Shown here piece after piece: positions 1-5,143 of a stretch of DNA of 11,697 nt (position 1 is the stretch's first letter; each line of letters begins with the position of its first letter). The notes under the pieces were generated by a model that worked only from the letters and a program-made list of their open reading frames with translations, searched no databases and was not told the DNA's origin. Source of the stretch: Bacillota bacterium. GTDB lineage: Bacteria; Bacillota; Clostridia; Oscillospirales; Oscillospiraceae. Location: contig JAEWYA010000018.1 in assembly GCA_023395775.1 (NCBI GenBank), positions 1-11,697 of the forward strand, in the 5' to 3' direction. A program made the translations under genes and the position numbers.

Positions 1-570
1 CCCGGCACCGGGGCCAGTACCACCGCCAGCGGTGGCCTGTTCATGGGCGGGAGCGGCTTTTTTACCTTGGGACACTTTGTCTCGATGTTTGGGCGGCTGG
101 GCCTCGTCGGGGGCCGCCTTGTCAGCCCTGGCCGGGCGGCCTCTGCGGGGCTTTGCCGCCGCCTGTTCCTTGTCGGCCTTGGGCGCAGCCTGCTCCGCTT
201 TTTCAGCCTTTGGGGGACGGCCACGGTGCTGCTTTTTTTGCTCCGCCTCAAGTTCGTCCGAAGTTTTTTCCCATGGCGCCCGGTCATCCGGCCCCGCCAG
301 TTCACTGGGCGGCACAGGGCCAGAGTGCCCAGCGACAGGAGTTTCGCCCCCCGGCGTGGGCAGGTCAGTCTGCTTTTCGGCTTCACGCGCCGCCGTGAGG
401 TTAATCACTGTCGTGGAGGGATCGGGGACTTCCTCCATGCCGGGGATCGTGCCCGGCTTCACCTCTTGCTCCGTTACAGAGGGAGCAGGGGGAGCACCGG
501 GAATACCCGGCGAGGGGGCCTCGGGAATGATAGGCTCCCCCGGGCCCGTGATATTTTTCTCGTCTGCCAT
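1..570 (-). CDS. Pro/Ala/Lys-rich protein with two AT-hook motifs (3' end outside window)
   Basis: The minus-strand frame is open from an ATG at 570 to the window edge, giving 190 codons with no stop. An AAAAGGAGG ribosome binding site at 578-586 lies 7 nt upstream, which supports this start. Residues 1-110 are rich in Pro, Gly, Glu and Thr and look disordered. From about residue 111 the chain turns basic, with RGRPPK at 116-121 and RRGRPAR at 142-148, both with the GRP core of AT-hooks that bind the minor groove of AT-rich DNA. Lys/Ala repeats and a Gly-rich stretch follow. I do not recognise a named family. Its position beside a tRNA scar and a RepA relic suggests cargo or an accessory protein of an integrated element (inference). 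The GC-rich low-complexity sequence opens long frames on the other strand; those lack ribosome binding sites and are shadows. Confidence 0.7.
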   Translation of the reverse strand, partial: MADEKNITGPGEPIIPEAPSPGIPGAPPAPSVTEQEVKPGTIPGMEEVPDPSTTVINLTAAREAEKQTDLPTPGGETPVAGHSGPVPPSELAGPDDRAPWEKTSDELEAEQKKQHRGRPPKAEKAEQAAPKADKEQAAAKPRRGRPARADKAAPDEAQPPKHRDKVSQGKKAAPAHEQATAGGGTGPGAG

Positions 571-629
571 TCGCTAACCTCCTTTTCTTGGCATAAAAAA
601 AGACCAGCTTTCGCTGGCCACAGGGTCAT
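474..629 (-). CDS. Possible leader ORF (51 aa) across a terminator hairpin
   Basis: On the minus strand AAAGGAGGA (632-640) precedes an ATG at 629 by only about 3 nt. The ORF begins MTLWPAKAGLFLCQEKEVSE and ends at a TAA at 474-476. Its codons 5-12 are the hairpin and U-run of the terminator at 595-619, and it runs out of frame past the start of the AT-hook gene at 570. This could be a translated leader whose ribosomes prevent terminator folding and so control the AT-hook gene. It may equally be a chance ORF, because a hairpin with a GAAA loop and U-run naturally encodes PAKAGLFL-like peptides. Confidence 0.3.
   Translation of the reverse strand: MTLWPAKAGLFLCQEKEVSEWQTRKISRARGSLSFPRPPRRVFPVLPLLPL
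595..619 (-). terminator. Rho-independent terminator or attenuator upstream of the AT-hook gene
   Basis: Read on the minus strand, a 7-bp stem (GGCCAGC with GCTGGTC, one G-T pair) closes a GAAA tetraloop and is followed by seven T. It ends 8 nt before the ribosome binding site of the gene starting at 570. There is no room for a promoter between them, so transcripts of that gene must read through. This makes attenuation plausible. Confidence 0.6.
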
Positions 630-660
630 TGTCCTCCTTTCAATTTACAACAATTATGAT

Positions 661-700
661 AAAAGTGCCGCCCATAGTCTCACTTGGGCGGCACTTTCTT
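661..700. terminator. Strong 11-bp hairpin, terminator-like in both directions
   Basis: AGTGCCGCCCA (664-674) and TGGGCGGCACT (685-695) are perfect reverse complements around a 10-nt loop. TTTCTT follows on the plus strand and CTTTTAT on the minus strand. It may insulate the AT-hook gene region from the tRNA-proximal DNA. Nothing coding was found between it and the tRNA fragment. Confidence 0.6.
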
Positions 701-798
701 CAACAACATGACCTTGCAATCATCACTTCCATGTGATAAATTACAAGTAGCAATGCGTAGGGCTCCATTTTGGTGAAGTACCTTTTCCTGCGTATCAA

Positions 799-857
799 AG
801 CGCTTCTCCCACGGCCCCTTTAGAGGGGTCGTTACACGATTGTGCTGGGAGAGCGCT
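799..857. repeat. Imperfect inverted repeat spanning the edge of the tRNA fragment
   Basis: AGCGCTTCTCCCA (799-811) is the reverse complement of TGGGAGAGCGCT (846-857) apart from one extra base. The right arm lies inside the D-loop and anticodon-stem part of the tRNA fragment. Between the arms is a smaller hairpin (CCCCT 815-819 with AGGGG 824-828). It may be a recombination or cruciform structure, or an inverted partial copy of the tRNA. Confidence 0.45.
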
Positions 858-905
858 TGACTGGCAGTCAAGAGGTCAGCGGTTCGATCCCGCTATTCTC
901 CACCA
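844..905 (+). tRNA. tRNA-Ala(GGC) 3' fragment lacking its 5' end; candidate attachment-site scar
   Basis: From the D-loop onward the gene is intact: D-stem 3' strand GAGC at 851-854, anticodon stem 856-860 with 868-872, loop CTGGCAG with anticodon GGC at 863-865, T-stem 878-882 with 890-894, T-loop TTCGATC, acceptor 3' strand ATTCTCC at 895-901, discriminator A and encoded CCA at 903-905. T at tRNA position 70 fits the G3-U70 identity pair of tRNA-Ala. The 5' acceptor strand (expected near GGGGAAT) and the D-stem 5' strand (GCTC) are absent upstream. Integrative elements that recombine into a tRNA 3' end leave such a fragment at their distal end, so DNA to the left may be the element. A degraded full tRNA starting with GGGG near 825 is the alternative. 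It is unlikely to be functional. Confidence 0.7.
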
Positions 906-924
906 TCGGGAAACTGAATGAAGG

Positions 925-970
925 AAGCTCGTTTTGATGATGAATCAAAACGAGCTTTTCCTTTTTTTCG
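925..970 (+). terminator. Rho-independent terminator after the tRNA fragment
   Basis: A perfect 14-bp stem (AAGCTCGTTTTGAT at 925-938 with its complement at 944-957) has a 5-nt loop and is followed by TTCCTTTTTTT. It lies 20 nt past the tRNA CCA end and was probably the terminator of the original tRNA gene. This supports the view that DNA to the right of 905 is the chromosomal side of the junction. Confidence 0.85.
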
Positions 971-1024
971 GCACGTTGCAAATTGACATATCCGCAGACT
1001 GCCATTCAATATGTTTTCCCTTTC

Positions 1025-1048
1025 AGGGCGTTCCGAAAGGAGCGCCCT
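1025..1048 (+). other. 10-bp GAAA-loop hairpin in the leader of the repA relic
   Basis: AGGGCGTTCC (1025-1034) pairs with GGAGCGCCCT (1039-1048), with one G-T pair, around a GAAA loop. No T-run follows on the plus strand, so it is not a normal terminator. It lies 36 nt upstream of the repA fragment ATG and could be a leftover replication-control or leader structure of the element. Confidence 0.4.
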
Positions 1049-1084
1049 GCGTTTGTACCTATTTTGCGAAAAGAGCATCGAGCT

Positions 1085-1324
1085 ATGCCCACAAAAGCCG
1101 TTTTTGTTTACGACTATGGCGACGAGAGCAATCAATTCTCATTCTACCGTATCCCGCGCCAACTGATTGCCGGCGACCAGTTCAAGAAGCTGTCTGCCGA
1201 TGCCAGTCTGCTATACGACCTCCTGCTGGATCGCATGGGACTGTCCGCCAAAAACAGTTGGTACGACAACTGGGCCGCTTTTTCTATCTCACATATCACA
1301 ATTGCGCATCCCGCTCGATCCTAG
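1085..1324 (+). pseudogene. Truncated, frameshifted RepA-type replication initiator (N-terminal fragment)
   Basis: The frame starts at ATG 1085, with a weak AAAAGAG site at 1069-1075. Residues 10-60 (YDYGDESNQFSFYRIPRQL, then LSADASLLYDLLLDRMGLS) resemble the N-terminal DNA-binding domain of replication initiator protein A of Firmicutes plasmids and conjugative elements. After the residues SWYDN near 1270 the likeness moves to another frame, where LGRFF is encoded; one missing base in AACTGG would explain this. Beyond about 1285 no frame resembles the family, and the ORF stops at 1322-1324 inside a terminator. Family members are several times longer. I read this as a decayed relic of a mobile element near the tRNA scar; the fragment should not be functional. 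Confidence 0.7.
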
Positions 1325-1353
1325 TTATGGATTTGAGCGTTTTTTTATTTTTT
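1312..1353 (+). terminator. Rho-independent terminator
   Basis: CGCTCGATCC (1312-1321) pairs with GGATTTGAGCG (1329-1339), with one bulged T and one G-T pair, around a 7-nt loop. A long T-run (1340-1353, one interrupting A) follows. It stops plus-strand transcription through the repA relic before the convergent lacI gene. Confidence 0.7.
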
Positions 1354-1509
1354 GTCAACAGGCCCCTTAGTATACTTTATCTCCTTTTTCAAGAAAATGG
1401 ATCTCGCTCGGTTCGCCTCCTGGTCACTCTTACAGAAATAGATGTGTGAGGGTATGAGCCATATCTCGAGAGGTTCCTTCCCAACGTGACATACAAAGCG
1501 GCAGCACAT
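1345..1509 (-). CDS. Possible small cysteine-containing protein (54 aa), doubtful
   Basis: A minus-strand ORF runs from ATG 1509 to TAA 1345-1347. It begins MCCRFVCHVGKEPLEIW and contains YFCKSDQEANRARSIF before a Lys-rich tail. Cys residues are at 2, 3, 7 and 26. The composition reads like real protein rather than a random frame, but no clear ribosome binding site precedes the start. The tail overlaps the T-run of the terminator at 1312-1353. I cannot assign a family. It may be a remnant left by the mobile-element traffic in this region. Confidence 0.3.
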   Translation of the reverse strand: MCCRFVCHVGKEPLEIWLIPSHIYFCKSDQEANRARSIFLKKEIKYTKGPVDKK

Positions 1510-1548
1510 GGCATAATCCAAAATAATTTGTTATGGAAGTGTATTGCT

Positions 1549-2586
1549 TTATTTTTGAAAAGTTTTGAGGTTCAAAACGCTTCCCCTTTCCACAATGGAC
1601 GGAAACACCTCCATGCGGATGATCTCGCCGCCGGTCTCATTTTGAATCAGGTGATCCAGCCGCTCGACTGCCAGCGCCCCCATGCTTTCGTTTGGCACGG
1701 ACATGGTCGTCAGCGGCGGTTCCAGGAGCATCCCCACGGGGATTCCGTCGAAGCCGATGATGGAGATTTCCTCCGGAATGCGGTACCCGCCCCGGTGGAG
1801 CGCGTGGATGCAGCCTGCGGCGATGTGGTCGTTGTCGGCAAAAAAGGCTGTCGGAAGGACCGGGTCTGCCGCCAGATATTCAGACATATCATCACAGGCG
1901 GTTTCCGCCGTCGTGCCTACGAGGACGATCCGATGGGCGGAATCGGCCTTGTTGTCCCCGTGCAGCTTGCGAACAGCGGCCAGATACCCATCCTTGCGCT
2001 CAACGAAATTGTGGATGTCGACCTTGCTGTGCAGATAGCCGATCCGTGTGTGTCCGCACTGAATCAGATAATTTGTGGCGGCCCATGCGCCGTATCGGTT
2101 GTCGATCACGACCGAGTCCAGACTCTTTCCGTAAAACCAGTTGTCCAGCAGGACCATCGGCACGTTCAGGGACTCAAACGCCGCCAGATCCCCCGAGCAC
2201 ATCTCTGTCGCGAGAAGGATCAGCCCCGCGCAGCGGGTGGTCTTAATTCCGCGGAGCTGTTCGATGACATTTTCAGTCCCATAGAAATAGGAAATGGTCG
2301 GCTGATAGCCGAGCCGCTGCGCGCAGCCGATGACGCCCTTCGTCATATGTTCAAAAAACGGCGTGTCCGATACGACTTTTCCGTGCCGCTTGTAAATAAC
2401 GAACTGTATGATCTTATGCTGTTTGGAGCCGGACAGGTTTGCATACTGGAAACCAAGCTCATCCGCGGCGCTCAGGACCTTCTGCCGCGTCGAATCGCTG
2501 ATGCCGGGCCTTCCCCGTAAAACCATAGACACCGTTGCCGCGGAAACACCCGCCTGACGGGCTACGTCCTTTGAGGTTGTCCCCAT
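1549..2586 (-). CDS. LacI-family transcriptional repressor of the adjacent sugar operon
   Basis: The 345-residue length and layout are typical of LacI/GalR regulators. An N-terminal helix-turn-helix (residues 4-23, SKDVARQAGVSAATVSMVL) is followed by a hinge and a periplasmic-binding-protein-like effector domain (about 59-340), with the late motif FFADNDHIAAGCIHAL and then IIGFDGIPVG. I start at ATG 2586 because GGGGAGG (2594-2600) lies 7 nt upstream; an in-frame ATG at 2610 would add eight residues and lacks such a site. The hinge (ANLSGSKQHK, 49-58) lacks the usual ARSL-type sequence, so DNA contacts there may be unusual. The gene is divergent from the isomerase-to-ABC operon and presumably represses it until the imported sugar or a product binds. 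Confidence 0.93.
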   Translation of the reverse strand: MGTTSKDVARQAGVSAATVSMVLRGRPGISDSTRQKVLSAADELGFQYANLSGSKQHKIIQFVIYKRHGKVVSDTPFFEHMTKGVIGCAQRLGYQPTISYFYGTENVIEQLRGIKTTRCAGLILLATEMCSGDLAAFESLNVPMVLLDNWFYGKSLDSVVIDNRYGAWAATNYLIQCGHTRIGYLHSKVDIHNFVERKDGYLAAVRKLHGDNKADSAHRIVLVGTTAETACDDMSEYLAADPVLPTAFFADNDHIAAGCIHALHRGGYRIPEEISIIGFDGIPVGMLLEPPLTTMSVPNESMGALAVERLDHLIQNETGGEIIRMEVFPSIVERGSVLNLKTFQK

Positions 2587-2649
2587 ATTGCTGCCTCCCC
2601 CTGAAATCATTCAAACGCCGATGCGTATCCGCCGTATCATTCTGACGCT

Positions 2650-2677
2650 ATTATAGTCTGAATTTAATTTTCGTCAA
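2650..2677 (-). promoter_or_regulatory. Sigma-A promoter of the lacI-type gene
   Basis: Read on the minus strand, TTGACG (2672-2677) and TATAAT (2650-2655) are separated by 16 bp, a near-consensus promoter 64 nt upstream of the start codon. A second possible minus promoter lies upstream: TTGACA at 2715-2720 and TTAAAT at 2691-2696 with an 18-bp spacer. Confidence 0.75.
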
Positions 2678-2717
2678 ATAGATTTGCTGAATTTAATTAA
2701 ACAATTTAATAAATTGT
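2658..2717. repeat. AT-rich direct repeats and palindrome in the divergent regulatory region
   Basis: CTGAATTTAATT occurs at 2658-2669 and again at 2687-2698, 29 bp apart. The first copy lies in the spacer of the lacI promoter. A perfect 7+3+7 palindrome, ACAATTTAATAAATTGT, follows at 2701-2717. AATTTAAT recurs inverted at 2848-2855 beside the operon promoter. These may be binding sites for the repressor (autoregulation) or another regulator; chance is possible in AT-rich DNA. Confidence 0.4.
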
Positions 2718-2829
2718 CAAGACCAACAAAAAAACTTGTACATAGTGGCGATACGCAATCGAATTACTTTGTGATTTATAGATATTTTAACGTAAAAGTT
2801 TGCCTTTGAGCAGCGATTTCTTTTTTTCG

Positions 2830-2838
2830 TGCTACACT
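2830..2838 (+). promoter_or_regulatory. Extended -10 promoter candidate for the sugar operon
   Basis: TGCTACACT is an extended -10 (TGn followed by TACACT) placing the transcript start near 2845, between this element and the palindrome at 2864-2875. No good -35 sits 16-18 bp upstream; TTGAGC at 2806-2811 is 21 bp away. A weaker alternative -10 is TAAAAT at 2844-2849. Confidence 0.45.
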
Positions 2839-2863
2839 ACAGGTAAAATTAAATTTGAAAAGT

Positions 2864-2875
2864 TTAACGCGTTAA
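2864..2875. promoter_or_regulatory. Perfect palindrome TTAACGCGTTAA, probable LacI-type operator
   Basis: A 12-bp perfect palindrome with a central CG lies downstream of the candidate operon promoter and 9 nt before the isomerase ribosome binding site. LacI-family operators are typically AT-flanked palindromes with a central CG, so a repressor here would block elongation or initiation. A weaker related motif, TTTAACGTAAA, sits at 2787-2797, about 78 bp upstream, and could be an auxiliary site. Confidence 0.7.
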
Positions 2876-2899
2876 GTGCAATTCGGGAGGAAAGTAAAT

Positions 2900-4300
2900 A
2901 TGGATCGGATTAAACTTGGGTTCGCACCCACCCGGCGCAGCATTTTCAGCGCCCCGGATGCGGTCAAATACCGCGGATTGACAGCGCAGAAGCTGCGGGA
3001 AATGGGTGTCGAATTTGTTGACATTGACGATATCAATGAAGAGGGTCTCCTGTATGACGAAAACGACCGGTTAAAGATCTCCGAGAAATTCAAACGGGAA
3101 AAAATCGACGGACTGTTCCTGCCGCACTGCAATTTTGGCACGGAATACCTCTGTGCCAGGCTTGCCCAGGATATGGGCGTGCCGGTCCTGCTCTGGGGAC
3201 CGCTGGACGAGCGCCCGGAACCGGACGGCGTCCGTCTGCGCGATACCCAGTGCGGATTGTTTGCGACAGGAAAGATCCTGCGCCGCTACGGCGTTCCCTT
3301 TACCTACATAACCAACTGCCGGCTGAGCGATCCGGCTTTTGAGCGCGGCGTGCGCGATTTTCTCGCGGTGTGTAATGTTGTAAAGACGTTCCGCCATATG
3401 CGGATTCTACAGATTGGCCCGCGTCCCTATGACTTTACCTCGACGATGTGCAACGAGGGCGAGCTCCTGGAAAAATTCCACATTGAGCTTGCGCCAATTC
3501 CCCTGCCGGAGGTCACCGACGAGATGAAGACGGCCATTGCCCAAAAGACGGAGGTCGCGGAGACAATCGCCTACATACGTGCGCATATGACTGCCAAGCT
3601 GAACGACGAGCAGCTTGAAAACGTTGCGGCACTGAAGGTGGCAATGGAACGCCTGATCCGCAAGTACGGCTGTCAGGCCGGCGCCATCCAGTGCTGGAAC
3701 GCGCTTCAAGGGGAGATAGGCATCATGCCATGCGCGGCCAACAGCCTTTTGAATGAGGAAGGTATTCCCATCGTCTGCGAGACAGACATCCACGGCGCGG
3801 TGACTGCTCTGATGATTGAGGCTGCCGGAATGGGGAAGAATCGTTCCTTCTTCGCGGACTGGACGATTCGTCACCCGGATATTCCTAACGGCGAGCTGCT
3901 GCAGCACTGCGGCCCGTGGCCGATCTCCGTGGCGAAGGAAAAACCGACGATCACTTTCCCGCTGGCTTTCAACTATCCCGGCGCGATCACCGCCGAGGCC
4001 AAGCACGGCCCGGTGACGCTGGCGCGCTTCGACGGTGACAACGGGGAATACAGTCTGCTGCTGGGGAACGCAAAGGGCGTGGATGGTCCCGCCTGCAAGG
4101 GCACCTATCTGTGGGTCGAGGTCGAGAACATCAAGCGGCTGGAGGCAAAGGTCGTCGAGGGTCCGTATATCCATCACTGCGTCGGCATCCATCAGGATGT
4201 CGTGCCCATTCTGTACGAGGCCTGCAAGTACATCGGCGTCAAGCCGGATCTGTATGATACCATCGAGGAGCGGGTCAAAGCATATTTACGGGGGGAATGA
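2900..4300 (+). CDS. FucI/AraA-superfamily sugar isomerase
   Basis: The 466-residue protein resembles L-fucose isomerase-related proteins (COG2407 type), which interconvert aldoses and ketoses in the cytoplasm using a divalent metal. Typical blocks are the N-terminal Rossmann-like half with GLFLPHCNFG (71-80) and LLWGPLDERPE (98-108), the middle IGPRPYDF (172-179), and the C-terminal half with CETDIHGA (293-300) and YIHHCVGIH (423-431). E294, D296 and the His residues near 425-431 are candidate metal ligands. The ATG at 2900 is chosen because GGGAGG (2885-2890) precedes it; the upstream GTG at 2876 overlaps the operator palindrome. It is first in the operon, 6 nt before the transketolase subunit. 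It probably makes the ketose that the kinase phosphorylates; fucose or arabinose themselves are unlikely because no aldolase or epimerase gene accompanies it in view. Confidence 0.85.
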   Translation: MDRIKLGFAPTRRSIFSAPDAVKYRGLTAQKLREMGVEFVDIDDINEEGLLYDENDRLKISEKFKREKIDGLFLPHCNFGTEYLCARLAQDMGVPVLLWGPLDERPEPDGVRLRDTQCGLFATGKILRRYGVPFTYITNCRLSDPAFERGVRDFLAVCNVVKTFRHMRILQIGPRPYDFTSTMCNEGELLEKFHIELAPIPLPEVTDEMKTAIAQKTEVAETIAYIRAHMTAKLNDEQLENVAALKVAMERLIRKYGCQAGAIQCWNALQGEIGIMPCAANSLLNEEGIPIVCETDIHGAVTALMIEAAGMGKNRSFFADWTIRHPDIPNGELLQHCGPWPISVAKEKPTITFPLAFNYPGAITAEAKHGPVTLARFDGDNGEYSLLLGNAKGVDGPACKGTYLWVEVENIKRLEAKVVEGPYIHHCVGIHQDVVPILYEACKYIGVKPDLYDTIEERVKAYLRGE

Positions 4301-4306
4301 CAGATT

Positions 4307-5143
4307 ATGGACAACCGTGAACTGGAATTGAAAAGCTGGGACCTGCGTAAAAACGTGGTCGACATCATCATGGCGGGCGGCGGCGGTCATATCGGCGGCG
4401 ATATGAGCGTTCTGTACACGCTGCTGATTCTCTATAAAAAGCATCTGCATATCACGCCCGCAACGGCGGAGGACCCGGACCGCGACCGGTTTATCCTGAG
4501 CAAGGGTCATTCCGTGGAGGCTCTGTACGCCGTTCTGGCGGACTGCGGCTTCCTTGATCTGCAAGAGATCAAAGATAAATTTTCAAAATTTGGCTTTCCG
4601 TATATCGGACATCCGAACAACAAGCTGCAGGGGATCGAAATGAACTCCGGTTCACTAGGCCACGGACTGCCTGTGGCGGTCGGTATGGCGCTGGCGGGAA
4701 AAATGGATGGGTGCTCCTACCGGGTCTACACAGTCCTCGGCGACGGCGAGACGGCGGAGGGCTCCGTGTGGGAGGGCGCCATGTCGGCGTCCAACTACGG
4801 ACTGGATAATCTCTGCGCTGTGGTGGACCGCAACGGTCTGCAGATATCCGGCAGCACAGAGAACGTCATGAAGCAGGAGGTACCCGAGGAGCGCTGGAAG
4901 GCATTCGGATGGAACGTCATCAGCGTCAACGGCAACAGCCTTGACGATCTGGACGAGGCGTTCACCGCCGCGAAGCAGGCGAAGGGAAAGCCCACCGTGC
5001 TGATCGCCCATACGACCAAGGGATATGGCAGCGGCGTGATGGAAAACAAGGCGTCGTGGCATCACCATCTCCCCACGCAGGAGGAATATGAGCAGATCAT
5101 CGCGGATTTTGCAGCTCGGAAGGAGGCGGCCTGCCATGAATAA
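4307..5143 (+). CDS. Transketolase N-terminal (ThDP-pyrophosphate-binding) subunit
   Basis: At 278 residues it is the N-terminal half of a split transketolase. GHIGGDMS (27-34), LSKGHS (64-69), GHPN (101-104) and the segment NSGSLGHGLPVAVGMALAG (113-131) match the family. GDGE (145-148) with N176 forms the Mg/thiamine-diphosphate motif (GDG about 30 residues before N). HTTKGYGSGVMEN closes the domain. It lies 6 nt after the isomerase, with GGGGGA at 4291-4295 as ribosome binding site, and its stop codon overlaps the next gene by 8 nt. Active enzyme requires both halves. In this operon it likely moves a two-carbon glycolaldehyde unit from the kinase product to an aldose phosphate. A housekeeping pentose-phosphate role is less likely given the repressor and transporter neighbours. 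Confidence 0.93.
   Translation: MDNRELELKSWDLRKNVVDIIMAGGGGHIGGDMSVLYTLLILYKKHLHITPATAEDPDRDRFILSKGHSVEALYAVLADCGFLDLQEIKDKFSKFGFPYIGHPNNKLQGIEMNSGSLGHGLPVAVGMALAGKMDGCSYRVYTVLGDGETAEGSVWEGAMSASNYGLDNLCAVVDRNGLQISGSTENVMKQEVPEERWKAFGWNVISVNGNSLDDLDEAFTAAKQAKGKPTVLIAHTTKGYGSGVMENKASWHHHLPTQEEYEQIIADFAARKEAACHE

Noticed and set aside
32..711. Long plus-strand ORFs opposite the AT-hook gene
   Set aside because: They lack ribosome binding sites. The minus-strand frame has a strong AAAAGGAGG site and AT-hook motifs, and GC-rich low-complexity DNA keeps the opposite frames open.
825..905. A complete functional tRNA-Ala gene
   Set aside because: The 5' bases do not pair with the acceptor 3' strand beyond the first four positions, the GCTC D-stem strand is missing, and the D-region would be five bases too long.
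1486..2520. A 344-codon plus-strand ORF opposite the LacI-family gene
   Set aside because: It is antisense to a clear LacI/GalR regulator with promoter and ribosome binding site; its translation shows no domain I recognise.
2611..2860. Riboswitch or T-box in the divergent intergenic region
   Set aside because: The region is AT-rich with short palindromes and promoters; no long conserved-type RNA structure could be recognised.
3407..4192. Minus-strand ORFs opposite the isomerase and other operon genes
   Set aside because: They are shadows of strongly supported plus-strand enzymes, with no start signals.
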